The translations under genes and the position numbers were made by a program. Shown here piece after piece: positions 1 to 8,352 of a DNA stretch of 64,000 nt. The stretch is from Nocardia caishijiensis NBRC 108228 (GTDB taxonomy: Bacteria > Actinomycetota > Actinomycetes > Mycobacteriales > Mycobacteriaceae), in the NCBI RefSeq assembly GCF_001612825.1, contig NZ_BDBE01000012.1, positions 62,001 to 126,000 of the forward strand, in the 5' to 3' direction. The notes beneath the pieces were generated by a model that worked only from the letters and a program-made list of their open reading frames with translations, was not told the origin of the DNA and did no database searches. Position 1 is the stretch's first letter; every line of letters starts with the position of its first letter.

Positions 1-2
1 TC

Positions 3-830
3 GACGACGCGCGAGCCGCCTTCGCGGCAGCAGTCGAGCACGGCGCTGTCCCGGTAGCCCCTGCGGCGACGTTCGGTCCGGCGGGTGCCGCCGTCACTTT
101 CGCGTCGGTGATCGGCTTCGGCGACGTGGAACACCGCTTCGTCTCCCGCGATCTCCCCGATGGCCCCTTCGTTCCCGCGATCGAGGAGTCAGCCAGGGAA
201 CGCGGGGACGATGCGTTGTTCACCCGAATCGATCACCTCGCCATATGCGTGCCTGCCGGCGCCCTCGCCGATGTGGTCCTGCGATACCAGGAGATCTTCG
301 GGTTGCGGCAGATATTCGAGGAGCGGATCAGCGTCGGGTCGCAAGCCATGAACTCGGCGGTCGTCCAGAGCGCCTCCGAACGGTTGACGCTCACCATCCT
401 CGAGCCCGATATCACCCGCGACCCAGGCCAGATCGACTCGTTCATCACGGCCCACGGAGGCGCGGGCGTACAGCACATCGCGTTCCTCACCGACGATATT
501 CTGGAGGCGGTGCCGACGAGTACTGCCCGAGGCGTGCGTTTCCTCGCCACTCCGTCGACCTATTACGACATGCTCACTCAACGCGTCGGGCCGCTCGACA
601 CTCCGGTCGATCATCTCCGCGAACTCAACGTTTTGGCCGATCGTGACCATTCGGGCATAGTGCTCCAGATCTTCACCGAGTCGTGGCACTCGCGGCGCAC
701 GCTGTTCTACGAACTCATCGATCGGCGGGGCGCGCACAGCTTCGGCAGCAACAACATCCATGCCCTCTACGCGGCAGTGGAACGTCAGCGGACGACCGAA
801 CCTGAACTCGGAGCGCGGGAGCCGCGATGA
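3..830 (+). CDS. hmaS: 4-hydroxymandelate synthase, C-terminal part (cut by window start)
   Basis: Non-haem iron dioxygenase of the 4-hydroxyphenylpyruvate dioxygenase (HPPD) fold. HmaS converts 4-hydroxyphenylpyruvate to (S)-4-hydroxymandelate. The frame is open to the left edge, so the N-terminus lies outside the window. The iron ligands are visible: His in RIDHLAIC, His in GVQHIAF and Glu in LFYELIDR. The C-terminal helix reads FGSNNIHALYAAVE. HPPD has Phe after GKGN at this place (GKGNFKALFEAIE) and mandelate synthases have Ile, so the Ile here favours HmaS. The stop overlaps the ATG of a mandelate oxidase gene by 4 bp, which supports the same pathway. Plain HPPD of tyrosine catabolism is the main alternative. 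Confidence 0.8.
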   Translation, partial: DDARAAFAAAVEHGAVPVAPAATFGPAGAAVTFASVIGFGDVEHRFVSRDLPDGPFVPAIEESARERGDDALFTRIDHLAICVPAGALADVVLRYQEIFGLRQIFEERISVGSQAMNSAVVQSASERLTLTILEPDITRDPGQIDSFITAHGGAGVQHIAFLTDDILEAVPTSTARGVRFLATPSTYYDMLTQRVGPLDTPVDHLRELNVLADRDHSGIVLQIFTESWHSRRTLFYELIDRRGAHSFGSNNIHALYAAVERQRTTEPELGAREPR

Positions 831-1921
831 GGCTGACCCTCAGCGACTTCGCGTCGTCGGCCGAAGCGGTGCTCGCGCCCGAGGTGTGGGACTTCTTCGA
901 GGGCGGTGCAGGCGAGGAGCGGACGTTGGCGGCCAACGTGGATGCCTTCGACCGACTGTGGCTGCGGCCGCTCGTCCTGCGCGGGGTCGGTCGTCCGGAG
1001 ACCGCGACCACGATTCTCGGTCGCCGATGGGACGCACCGGTCGCGGTGGCGCCCCTCGCCTACCAGACGCTCGCGCACGCGGATGGTGAGCTCGCGACGG
1101 TGCGTGGGATCGCCGCCGCGGCCGACGTGCCAGTGGTGATCAGTACTTTCGCCGGACGCGGTATAGATGAACTCGCGGGGATCGGCGGGGAACTGTGGCT
1201 CCAGGTCTACTGCCTGCGCGAACGCGCGATTACGCGTCGACTCATCGAACGCGCGGTGGACGCCGGGTTCGCGGCTCTCGTGTTGACCGTCGACACCCCG
1301 CACATGGGTCGGCGGCTGCGCGATCTGCGCAATGGTTTCCGCCTGCCGATCGGTGTGCGTCCGGCGAACCTCACCGGCGCCGATTTCGCGAATCCAGCCG
1401 AGCATGCGAAGGCTGAGTTCGATCATGGACTCGATTGGTCCGTGGTCGACTGGTTGCGCTCGGTCAGCCCGCTGCCGATTCTGCTCAAAGGCGTCATGAC
1501 CGACATCGACGCCGTCCGGGCGGTCGACGCGGGAGCGGACGGGATCATCGTGTCCAACCACGGCGGCCGACAACTCGACGGCGTACCCGCGACTCTCGCC
1601 GTGCTGCCCGAGATTGCCGACGCGGTGTCGGGGCGCGTCCCGGTCCTGCTCGACGGCGGCATTCGACGTGGCCGAGACGTGCTCGCCGCGCTGGCGCTCG
1701 GCGCCGACGCGGTCCTGCTCGGCCGTCCGATCCTGCATGGCCTCGCTGTCGACGGGAGCCGAGGCGTAACCGACGTGCTGCGGATCGTGCTCGACGAACT
1801 GACCGATGCGATGGCCCTCGCCGGTCTCCGCAGCATCGCGGATGTCGGCCCCGACCTCGTCCGACTCAGCCGCGGGCCATATCCACGAACCGGCTCAAAT
1901 GCAGCTGGTGGGCAACGGTGA
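827..1921 (+). CDS. hmo: FMN-dependent 4-hydroxymandelate oxidase
   Basis: Alpha-hydroxy-acid oxidase of the FMN-dependent lactate dehydrogenase family, 364 aa, a full-length size. It should oxidise 4-hydroxymandelate to 4-hydroxybenzoylformate. Visible family motifs are WDFFEGGAGEE near residue 25, VAPLAYQTLAHADGE (FMN site), LTVDTPHMGRRLRDLRNGF, the catalytic-His segment SNHGGRQLDG and the FMN-phosphate loop LDGGIRRGRDVLAALALGAD. The ATG overlaps the hmaS stop (ATGA), so the two are translationally coupled. In glycopeptide and nocardicin producers this pair feeds 4-hydroxyphenylglycine synthesis; the aminotransferase that would complete that route is not in view. The last 56 bp overlap the 3' end of dnaB on the other strand. 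Confidence 0.82.
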   Translation: MRLTLSDFASSAEAVLAPEVWDFFEGGAGEERTLAANVDAFDRLWLRPLVLRGVGRPETATTILGRRWDAPVAVAPLAYQTLAHADGELATVRGIAAAADVPVVISTFAGRGIDELAGIGGELWLQVYCLRERAITRRLIERAVDAGFAALVLTVDTPHMGRRLRDLRNGFRLPIGVRPANLTGADFANPAEHAKAEFDHGLDWSVVDWLRSVSPLPILLKGVMTDIDAVRAVDAGADGIIVSNHGGRQLDGVPATLAVLPEIADAVSGRVPVLLDGGIRRGRDVLAALALGADAVLLGRPILHGLAVDGSRGVTDVLRIVLDELTDAMALAGLRSIADVGPDLVRLSRGPYPRTGSNAAGGQR

Positions 1922-4487
1922 TCGTCGCGGTCGGGCCGTTACGGTGCTTGCCGACGATGAGGTCGGCCTCGCCGCCGCGCGGGTCGTCGCGTTCGAAGGC
2001 ATCGGGGCGGTGCAGCAGGATGACCATGTCGGCGTCCTGCTCGAGCGAACCGGACTCGCGGAGGTCGGACACCATCGGACGCTTGTCCGTTCGCTGTTCG
2101 GGACCACGGTTCAGCTGCGAAATAGCGATAACGGGAACTTCGAGTTCCTTCGCGAGCAGCTTGAGGTGTCGCGAGAATTCCGAGACTTCCTGCTGACGGG
2201 ATTCGACCTTCTTACCCGAACTCATCAGCTGCAGGTAGTCCACCACAACAAGTTTCAGGTCATGGCGCTGCTTGAGCCGCCGCGCCTTGGCCCGGATCTC
2301 CATCATCGTCAAGTTCGGTGAATCGTCGACGAACAGCGGCGCCTCACTGATCTCACTCATCCGCCGAGCCAGCTTCGTCCAGTCGTCATCACTCATCCGC
2401 CCCGAACGCATATCGCCCAGCTTGATTTTCGCCTCGGCCGAGAGCAGACGCATGACAATCTCGGTCCGGCTCATCTCGAGCGAGAAAATAACACTGGCCA
2501 TGCCGTGCTTGATCGAGCAACTGCGCATGAAATCCATGCCCAGCGTCGAGTTGTGAGTCGGGACCATGGAGCGACCGGCCAGATAGAGATGGTCGGCATT
2601 GTCGACTTCCACGCATCGGACCGGAACGGAATCGATGCGACGCACATCGATGATATAACGGGAATTCGAGCGGGCGGCGTTGCGAGCCGCACGACGTTCC
2701 TTGTGTAGCAGGGCTTTCCGGTACAGCCCGAAGACCTCGTCCTCGGTGGCGAAAGTGAGGGTGAAGCACGTCGACGACTCTTCCGACCGTCCGCGAACAC
2801 GCTTGGTCGATACACCGCAGCGGTAGCCCAGCCCGACGACGAGTTCCTGCACATCACGGAACAGTCGTTCGCTGGTGACCGCGAACTGCACCGAACCGCC
2901 ATGGGTGACGGTGCCGTCGGTGTCGAGCAGACCGGCCAGCAGGGCTCGGCGCTGGCCCTCCGACGCACGCAGATAGGACATCGGAATGTGCTTGTCGCCC
3001 AAGACACCGAGCGTCCGCAGGCGGGCCTGCACACTACCGACGGTGTTGCGGCACGCCTGGCACAAACGCAGACCGATGGAAGGGCCACCGCAGTTCGCAC
3101 AGGTGGGTGCCGGAACGGGCGCGGAGATGAACCGCGCCTTACCACCGCAGGAGCGCCCGCAGGTGCGAACTTCACTGGTGAACGGGACGAATTCGGTGCC
3201 ACACACCACGCACTCGCGCGGCGCGACGGGCTCATCTGCGGGCAACGTCAACTGGAAGCGCCATCGTGCCGACTGGGACGGGACCGCGACGATGCCCTCG
3301 GCTTCGATGCGCGCGACGATTTCGGGGTCGACGCTGGTGATCTGTGCCGCAGCTGCGGTTCCGTCGCCCAACCATGCGCCGAGGGTGTACGGCGGGACGA
3401 GCAGGTTTCTTGCGGGGAGTTGCAACGGTGCCGCGTTCGTGATCGAGTGGTTGATCCGCCGGTCCGCGGTGTCGCAGCGCAGTGTTCGCGCGATCTCGGC
3501 CGTGGTGCGGACCGCGGCGAAGGTCCGCTGGGTGCCGCCTCGCGCTGCCTCTCGCGCGGAACGTCGTGAAGCACGGGTTTCGGTAAGCCACTGGTGCTGT
3601 TCGTCCGCGATGAGGACGGTGCCGTCGGAGAACTCGACCTCGTAGCAGGGACGGTCGGTCATGACTTCGGTCGCCGCGACGACGCGCGTCGGATTCCCCT
3701 GCGCATCGAGCAATTCGTCGCCAACGCGGACCTCGTCCATCGTGGTCCACCCGCTGGGGGTCGGCAGCGGCGTATCGAGCGCCAGCGCCTTACCCACGCC
3801 TGGTCGCGCGGCCACGATGATCATCTGACCCGGGTGCAACCCGTTGGTGAGTTCGTCCAGTTCGGTGAAGCCGGTGGGGACGCCGAGGGAGATTCCGCCT
3901 CGGGAGGCGATGGAGTCGATTTCGTCCATTGTCGGCTGGAGGAGTTCCTCGAGGGGGGTGAAGTCCTCGGTGGTCCGGCGTTCGGTGACCTCGTAGATCT
4001 CGGCCTGGGCGCGGTCGACGACCTCGGCGACGTCTTGGCCGTCGGCGCCCGCGTAGCCGAACTGGACGATGCGGGTGCCTGCTTCGACGAGGCGGCGCAG
4101 GATGGCCTTCTCGGCGACGATCTCGGCGTAGAAGCCCGCGTTGGCGGCGGTGGGGACGGTTTGGGTGAGGGTGACCAGGTAGGCGGGTCCGCCGATGCGC
4201 TTGAGTTCGCCTCGGCGGTCGAGACCGGCGGCGACGGTGACCGGGTCGGCGGGTTCGCCTCGGCCGTAGAGGTCAAGGATGGTGTCGTAGACGGCCTGGT
4301 GGGCGGGCCGGTAGAAGTCGCCGGGGCGCAGCACCTCGACCACGTCGGCGATGGCGTCCTTGCTGAGCAGCATGCCGCCGAGGACGGACTGTTCGGCGGC
4401 CATGTCGTGCGGGGGCTGACGGCCGAAGTCCTCGCCGGGGGGCTCGGGGGGAAACTCGGTATGCGCGCGGTCACCGGTGGTAGTCAC
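1866..4487 (-). CDS. dnaB: Replicative DNA helicase DnaB containing an intein
   Basis: Hexameric replicative helicase; the precursor has 873 aa. The host parts are residues 1-233 and 647-873, giving a 460-aa DnaB after splicing, a normal size. The N-terminal part carries the DnaB_N helical domain (PPHDMAAEQSVLGGML onward) and the linker. The C-terminal RecA-like domain begins with Walker A ARPGVGK, is interrupted, and resumes at STLGMDF. Walker B is VVVDYLQLM, and SQLNRGPE and the DLRESGSLEQDADM segment follow. Start: GTG at 4487 has no clear ribosome-binding site, so a slightly different start is possible. The gene lies about 590 bp downstream of rplI on the same strand, as in mycobacteria. 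Its 3' end overlaps hmo tail to tail. Confidence 0.96.
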   Translation of the reverse strand: MTTTGDRAHTEFPPEPPGEDFGRQPPHDMAAEQSVLGGMLLSKDAIADVVEVLRPGDFYRPAHQAVYDTILDLYGRGEPADPVTVAAGLDRRGELKRIGGPAYLVTLTQTVPTAANAGFYAEIVAEKAILRRLVEAGTRIVQFGYAGADGQDVAEVVDRAQAEIYEVTERRTTEDFTPLEELLQPTMDEIDSIASRGGISLGVPTGFTELDELTNGLHPGQMIIVAARPGVGKALALDTPLPTPSGWTTMDEVRVGDELLDAQGNPTRVVAATEVMTDRPCYEVEFSDGTVLIADEQHQWLTETRASRRSAREAARGGTQRTFAAVRTTAEIARTLRCDTADRRINHSITNAAPLQLPARNLLVPPYTLGAWLGDGTAAAAQITSVDPEIVARIEAEGIVAVPSQSARWRFQLTLPADEPVAPRECVVCGTEFVPFTSEVRTCGRSCGGKARFISAPVPAPTCANCGGPSIGLRLCQACRNTVGSVQARLRTLGVLGDKHIPMSYLRASEGQRRALLAGLLDTDGTVTHGGSVQFAVTSERLFRDVQELVVGLGYRCGVSTKRVRGRSEESSTCFTLTFATEDEVFGLYRKALLHKERRAARNAARSNSRYIIDVRRIDSVPVRCVEVDNADHLYLAGRSMVPTHNSTLGMDFMRSCSIKHGMASVIFSLEMSRTEIVMRLLSAEAKIKLGDMRSGRMSDDDWTKLARRMSEISEAPLFVDDSPNLTMMEIRAKARRLKQRHDLKLVVVDYLQLMSSGKKVESRQQEVSEFSRHLKLLAKELEVPVIAISQLNRGPEQRTDKRPMVSDLRESGSLEQDADMVILLHRPDAFERDDPRGGEADLIVGKHRNGPTATITVAHQLHLSRFVDMARG
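2550..3788 (-). mobile_element. Class-3 intein with LAGLIDADG endonuclease in the DnaB P-loop
   Basis: In-frame intein of 413 aa (precursor residues 234-646), inserted between Lys and Ser of the Walker A motif (GVGK/S). It starts with Ala (ALALDTPLPTPSGW), so it lacks the usual Cys or Ser at position 1. The three residues that define class-3 inteins are present: Trp300 in block B (EQHQW), Cys625 in block F (PVRCVEVDN) and Thr644 before the final His-Asn (VPTHN, then Ser+1). A class-3 intein splices through the block F Cys. The homing-endonuclease core has two LAGLIDADG motifs, LGAWLGDGTA (369-378) and LLAGLLDTDGT (516-526), both keeping their acidic residue. Between them lie two Cys-rich fingers (424-479). 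Confidence 0.93.
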
Positions 4488-4674
4488 CTGAGTCGACCGT
4501 CCTCTCTGCCCGCAGAACCGGGGGTTTCACATCGATGTACTCGTTGTACTCCCGGGCACCGACACGAGCGCCAGCAATCGGTTCCCTGCACGGTTCCCGG
4601 GGGCGCGTGCACCGGCGTTGCGACGAACCTAGGCGACGTTTTCGAGCCACGCCAAACCGACATGTGCACACAAC

Positions 4675-4917
4675 TGTGGATAACTTGGGGGTAGTTCACC
4701 TGTTGTTGTGCAGGGCCTGTGGAAAACGTGGGGAAAACCCAGGTCAGTGCGGTAGAACGCCCTGATAGATCGTGCTTTACCAGACTTCGGCCCTGTGGAT
4801 TAAAGAAGTTGCGGCGTGTCGTCGAACGTGAACAACCGGGCGTGTTGGGTAAACAGCGGGAGTTCACGTTATGACCGGCATCACAATTCTGCCGGTCGGT
4901 TTCCTCGGTCATCCACA
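4675..4917. promoter_or_regulatory. Cluster of four DnaA-box-like 9-mers upstream of dnaB
   Basis: The gap between rplI and dnaB (4488-5076) holds no convincing gene. It is less GC-rich than its surroundings and contains repeated TGTGGA/TCCACA words. Read in the DnaA-box orientation they are TTATCCACA (minus strand, 4675-4683, a perfect consensus), TTTTCCACA (minus, 4718-4726), TAATCCACA (minus, 4794-4802) and TCATCCACA (plus, 4909-4917). The last three each differ by one base. The dnaB promoter must lie in this stretch, so DnaA control of dnaB is the simplest reading. No dnaA or dnaN is near, so I do not call it the chromosomal origin. Confidence 0.55.
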
Positions 4918-5034
4918 GGCTGAATAACAGGAGGTCAGGCAGTTGCCGACTGTGGGCTGGATTACCCGACCGCAACGGACCGGAACATCGGCTACTCGCC
5001 AGCTATCGGAAAATCACCCTGCGAGAGGGCAGCA

Positions 5035-5068
5035 GAAACCACCCCCGCGACAACACGGGGGTGGTTTC
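5035..5068 (-). terminator. Hairpin terminator after rplI
   Basis: Perfect 13-bp inverted repeat (5035-5047 GAAACCACCCCCG paired with 5056-5068) with an 8-nt loop, 8 bp past the rplI stop. It lacks a long T tract, as is common in actinobacteria. It probably ends the rpsF-ssb-rpsR-rplI transcript and leaves dnaB to its own promoter. Confidence 0.75.
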
Positions 5069-5076
5069 CGGCGAAA

Positions 5077-5529
5077 CTAGTTCGCAGCGACCTCGAGGTC
5101 GAACTTGGCAACCACATCGGGGTGCAGGTGCACCGCGATGCCGTGCTTGCCGGTCGCCTTGATGTGCGACTTCGGCAGCTCGATGCTGCGCTTGTCGACC
5201 ACGGGGCCACCGGCGGCCTTGATGGCCGAGGCCACGTCGGCGGTGGTGACCGAACCGAACAGCTTGCCACTGTCGGCGGTCTTCACGGCCAGCGAGACAC
5301 CGGTCAGGCCTTCGATGGCCTGCTTCAGCTCGTTGGCGTGATCCAGGTCGCGCACCTTGCGGGCGTCCTGGGCGCGGCGGATGCCTTCGACCTGCTTCTG
5401 GGCGCCACGGGTGGCCGGGATGGCCAGGCCGCGAGGCAGCAGGAAGTTGCGGCCGTAGCCGTCCTTGACCTCGACAAGGTCGCCGGGGGCGCCGAGATTG
5501 TCGACATCAGCAGTGAGGATGAGCTTCAT
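5077..5529 (-). CDS. rplI: 50S ribosomal protein L9
   Basis: Ribosomal protein L9, 150 aa, the usual size. The N-terminal 23S-binding domain has the family signature [20 protein letters not shown], followed by a long connecting helix ([20 protein letters not shown]) and a C-terminal domain ending FDLEVAAN. It is the last gene of the rpsF-ssb-rpsR-rplI operon, 17 bp after rpsR. An AAGGGAG ribosome-binding site lies about 9 nt before the ATG. Confidence 0.98.
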   Translation of the reverse strand: MKLILTADVDNLGAPGDLVEVKDGYGRNFLLPRGLAIPATRGAQKQVEGIRRAQDARKVRDLDHANELKQAIEGLTGVSLAVKTADSGKLFGSVTTADVASAIKAAGGPVVDKRSIELPKSHIKATGKHGIAVHLHPDVVAKFDLEVAAN

Positions 5530-5546
5530 CTGTCCGACTCCCTTTC

Positions 5547-5798
5547 TCAGCGAGCAGTCGACACGTAAGGCAGCAGAGCCACCTCACGCGAGTTCTTGAC
5601 GGCAACGGCGATGTCACGCTGGTGCTGCACGCAGTTGCCGGTGACGCGGCGGGCGCGGATCTTGCCGCGATCGCTCACGTACTTACGCAGCAGCGTGGTG
5701 TCCTTGTAATCGATATTGACGATTCCGGACTTGCTTTCCTTGCAGAAAGCGCAGGCCTTCTTCTTCAGTACCTTTTCGCGCGCGGGCGCTTTAGGCAT
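5547..5798 (-). CDS. rpsR: 30S ribosomal protein S18, Cys-containing form
   Basis: Ribosomal protein S18, 83 aa, which pairs with S6 in the small subunit. It keeps the metal-binding CAFC pair near residue 16 and the later NCVQHQRD with a third Cys and a His, so it is the zinc-type (C+) paralogue. Mycobacteria also carry a Cys-free copy elsewhere for zinc shortage; none is in this window. GGAGAG lies 7 nt before the ATG. It sits 32 bp after ssb in the standard operon. Confidence 0.97.
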   Translation of the reverse strand: MPKAPAREKVLKKKACAFCKESKSGIVNIDYKDTTLLRKYVSDRGKIRARRVTGNCVQHQRDIAVAVKNSREVALLPYVSTAR

Positions 5799-5830
5799 GG
5801 TTTTCTCTCCGTACTATGAGTGCCGTTCGA

Positions 5831-6385
5831 TCAGAACGGCGGTTCGTCATCCATGCGGCCGCCGCCCCCGAAGGAACCGGCCGCGGGCGCGCTACCCCAC
5901 GGGTCGTCGTCCCCGGCATTGCCTGCCGGGCGTCCGCCACCACTGTTGGCGTTGTAGCCGCCTGCGCTTCCACCACCGGCATTACCGGAACCACCACCGA
6001 AGCCACCGCCTCCGCCACCACGACCGGCCTTGGAGACCTTCGCGGTCGCGTACCGCAGCGACGGGCCGACCTCGTCGACCTCGAGTTCGACGACCGTGCG
6101 CTTCTCACCCTCGCGGGTTTCGTAGGAGCGCTGCTTGAGCCGTCCGCTCACGATCACACGAGCGCCTCGGGTCAGGCTTTCGGCGACGTTCTCCGCTGCT
6201 TCGCGCCAGATGTTGCAGCGCAGAAACAGCGCCTCGCCGTCTTTCCATTCGTTCGAATTGCGATCGAACACACGGGGAGTCGAAGCGACGGTGAAATTGG
6301 CCACCGCTGCGCCCGCGGGCGTGAAACGAAGCTCGGGGTCTGCCGTCAAGTTTCCGATGACGGTGATGACCGTGTCGCCTGCCAT
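5831..6385 (-). CDS. ssb: Single-stranded DNA-binding protein
   Basis: SSB, 184 aa. Residues 1-110 form the OB fold ([56 protein letters not shown]). A Gly/Asn-rich flexible linker follows (about 118-170) and then the acidic tip MDDEPPF, which recruits replication and repair partners. AGGAGG lies 6 nt before the ATG. Its place between rpsF and rpsR is the conserved actinobacterial arrangement. Confidence 0.98.
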   Translation of the reverse strand: MAGDTVITVIGNLTADPELRFTPAGAAVANFTVASTPRVFDRNSNEWKDGEALFLRCNIWREAAENVAESLTRGARVIVSGRLKQRSYETREGEKRTVVELEVDEVGPSLRYATAKVSKAGRGGGGGGFGGGSGNAGGGSAGGYNANSGGGRPAGNAGDDDPWGSAPAAGSFGGGGRMDDEPPF

Positions 6386-6468
6386 GGGGTTCCTCCTGCT
6401 CGGGGGTGCAGTCCACTTCCGGGATTTGCGCTGAGCCTAAAGCCAGGCTCCGACACAAAGGAGGTGAA

Positions 6469-6756
6469 CTACTTGTCGTTGCGCAGAACCTTGGTGCGCA
6501 GCACCGTCTCGTTCAGGCCCAGCTGGCGGTCGAGCTCGCTCACGGTGGCCGGGGTCGCGGTCAGGTTGACGATCGCGTAGATGCCTTCGGCCTGCTTGGC
6601 GATTTCGTAGGCGAGCCGACGGCGGCCCCAGATGTCGACCTTGTCGAGCTTGCCGCCCTCGGTCTTCACGACCGAGAACAGATTATCCAGGGACTGCCCG
6701 ACGATGCGCTCGTCCAGGCTGGGGTCGAGGATGACCATCACTTCATATTGACGCAC
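6469..6756 (-). CDS. rpsF: 30S ribosomal protein S6
   Basis: Ribosomal protein S6, 95 aa from the GTG at 6756 (protein begins [16 protein letters not shown]). AGGAGG lies 10 nt before that GTG. A longer in-frame reading from an upstream ATG at 6792 would run through this ribosome-binding site and add residues that S6 does not have, so the short form is preferred. Family features are the N-terminal strand [22 protein letters not shown] and a basic C-terminus. It is the first gene of the rpsF-ssb-rpsR-rplI operon. Confidence 0.96.
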   Translation of the reverse strand: MRQYEVMVILDPSLDERIVGQSLDNLFSVVKTEGGKLDKVDIWGRRRLAYEIAKQAEGIYAIVNLTATPATVSELDRQLGLNETVLRTKVLRNDK

Positions 6757-6787
6757 GGACCAATCACCTCCTGTGGACTGGTAAACG

Positions 6788-6806
6788 GCCACGGACTTTC
6801 CGTGGC
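6788..6806 (-). promoter_or_regulatory. Hairpin in the rpsF leader
   Basis: 8-bp perfect stem (GCCACGGA at 6788-6795 paired with 6799-6806) with a 3-nt loop, about 20 nt upstream of the rpsF ribosome-binding site. Many bacteria control rpsF by S6:S18 binding to a leader structure with a conserved CCG. A CCG is present in one arm, but I could not establish the full motif. Confidence 0.3.
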
Positions 6807-6927
6807 AGGAGGGTTCGTTGCGTCAGCAACCCGACAAGGCTACATGAGCCCCCGAGGGCGGACGAAACCGGTCGGCGCGGCGAGCGGTCGCCGGGTTCCG
6901 GCGCCGGTTCCCCTTAATGTGGTCGGC

Positions 6928-8352
6928 ATGACCACGGCCGTACCGCAGCAGCATTCGGCACGCCGTGCGGCGACCGCCACGGCGCTGACCTTCCTCATCG
7001 TGCTGTTGTGCGGGCTCACCCTCGCCCTGGCCTACGCCAACAAGGCGCGCTGCGCGGGCGGGGCGATCGACGAGTCGGGCCGCAGCCTCGTCTTCGAGGA
7101 ACGCAAGGACACCGCGGTCTGTTATTCGGATATCCAATTCCTGTGGCTCGGCCGCGATATCGACAATCACGTTTTCCCGTATGTCGACGGTGCGATCACC
7201 GAGGACGGCGCGCTCACCGGTGGCGCCGTCGAGTACCCGGTGCTGAGCGGCCTGCTGATGTGGGCGGGCGCGATCGGCGTCACCAACGACGCCGACTTCC
7301 TGTGGCATTCGGCGCTGCTGCTCACCCCGTTCGCCCTGCTCACCGCCTGGATGCTGGCGCGCATGGCAGGTCCGGCGGCCCTGCTGTGGGCGATCGGGCC
7401 GCCGCTGGTGCTCTACGCCTTCCACAACTGGGAACTGCCGGTGGTGTGCACGGCGGTGGCGGCGATCTACGTGACCACGATGCTGACCGGCTTGTCGGTG
7501 CGGACCAGGGGCATCATCGCCGCGGTCCTGCTCGCGCTCGGCTTCTGCCTGAAGATCTATCCCGGGATCTTCGTGCTGCCCCTGGCCTGCTACGTCCTCA
7601 CCGAAGGTGCGCCGCGCGACGGGCGCCGGTTGCGTGAACTCGATGTGGCCGGTGCGTCGCAGACGTTGCTCGCGGCGATGGCGACGGTGGTCGCGGTGAA
7701 CCTGCCGTTCGTCGTCGCGGGCGTGGAGGGCTGGCGCGCCTCGATCACCTTCCAGCAGATGCGCCAGGCCGACATCACCACCAATTCGATCTGGTACTGG
7801 GGTCATCAGGCGTTGTTCGGTCGGACCGCCGACACCTCGGCGAGCTGGCACACCATGGTCTCGGCGGTCTCACCGCTGCTGATCTTCGCGTCGTTCGTGC
7901 TGGCCCTGTGGCTCGGTTACCGCCGCTGGACCCCGGCCTCGGCCTTCCCCTGGGTGGGCGTGAGCGGCGCGATGCTCGCCGGTTTCCTGCTTTTCCACAA
8001 GGTGCACTCACCCCAGTACACCCTGTGGATAATTCCCTTCCTCGTCCTGCTCGAGGTCCCGTGGACGCTGATCGCCGGATACCTGATCGCCGACATCGCG
8101 GTCGGCGTCGGCGTCTTCCGCTACTTCGCCGCCATGGGCGCGGGGGAGAACGTGCACCTCATGGAGGGCATCGTCCAGTTCGGCGTGTGGACTCGCGTCG
8201 TGCTGCTCACGGTCCTGTTCTTCGTGTTCCTGTGGGTACCGCCACGACGGTCGGCCGGTCAGTCGGCCAGTCTCTCCACCCCGGACCTCGCGACCTCGGC
8301 CAGCAGATCCAAAGCCTCCACCTCGGAGGGAACCAAGGTCGTCAGATCGTAG
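6928..8352 (+). CDS. GT87-family membrane glycosyltransferase-like protein
   Basis: Polytopic membrane protein, 474 aa from the ATG at 6928, of the GT87/DUF2029 family (polyprenyl-phosphate-mannose-dependent mannosyltransferases and relatives). About ten hydrophobic segments begin with TALTFLIVLLCGLTLALAYA. Family-like features are CYSDIQFLW and YVDGAITEDG in the first outer loop, VEYPVLSGLL, LGFCLKIYPG and FLLFHKVHSPQYTLW. It is divergent from rpsF and is a shorter relative of the 588-aa protein at 22028-23794. The last 30 or so residues are Ser/Thr-rich and unlike the rest. Substrate unknown; a role in cell-envelope glycan or lipoglycan synthesis is inferred from the family. Confidence 0.75.
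   Translation: MTTAVPQQHSARRAATATALTFLIVLLCGLTLALAYANKARCAGGAIDESGRSLVFEERKDTAVCYSDIQFLWLGRDIDNHVFPYVDGAITEDGALTGGAVEYPVLSGLLMWAGAIGVTNDADFLWHSALLLTPFALLTAWMLARMAGPAALLWAIGPPLVLYAFHNWELPVVCTAVAAIYVTTMLTGLSVRTRGIIAAVLLALGFCLKIYPGIFVLPLACYVLTEGAPRDGRRLRELDVAGASQTLLAAMATVVAVNLPFVVAGVEGWRASITFQQMRQADITTNSIWYWGHQALFGRTADTSASWHTMVSAVSPLLIFASFVLALWLGYRRWTPASAFPWVGVSGAMLAGFLLFHKVHSPQYTLWIIPFLVLLEVPWTLIAGYLIADIAVGVGVFRYFAAMGAGENVHLMEGIVQFGVWTRVVLLTVLFFVFLWVPPRRSAGQSASLSTPDLATSASRSKASTSEGTKVVRS

Noticed and set aside
3594..4694. 366-codon plus-strand frame opposite the dnaB N-terminus
   Set aside because: Gly/Val/Asp-rich antisense translation of dnaB; no ribosome-binding site or family match.
4488..5076. 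Chromosomal replication origin in the dnaB upstream gap
   Set aside because: DnaA-like boxes are present, but dnaA, dnaN and an AT-rich unwinding element are not seen; regulation of dnaB is simpler.
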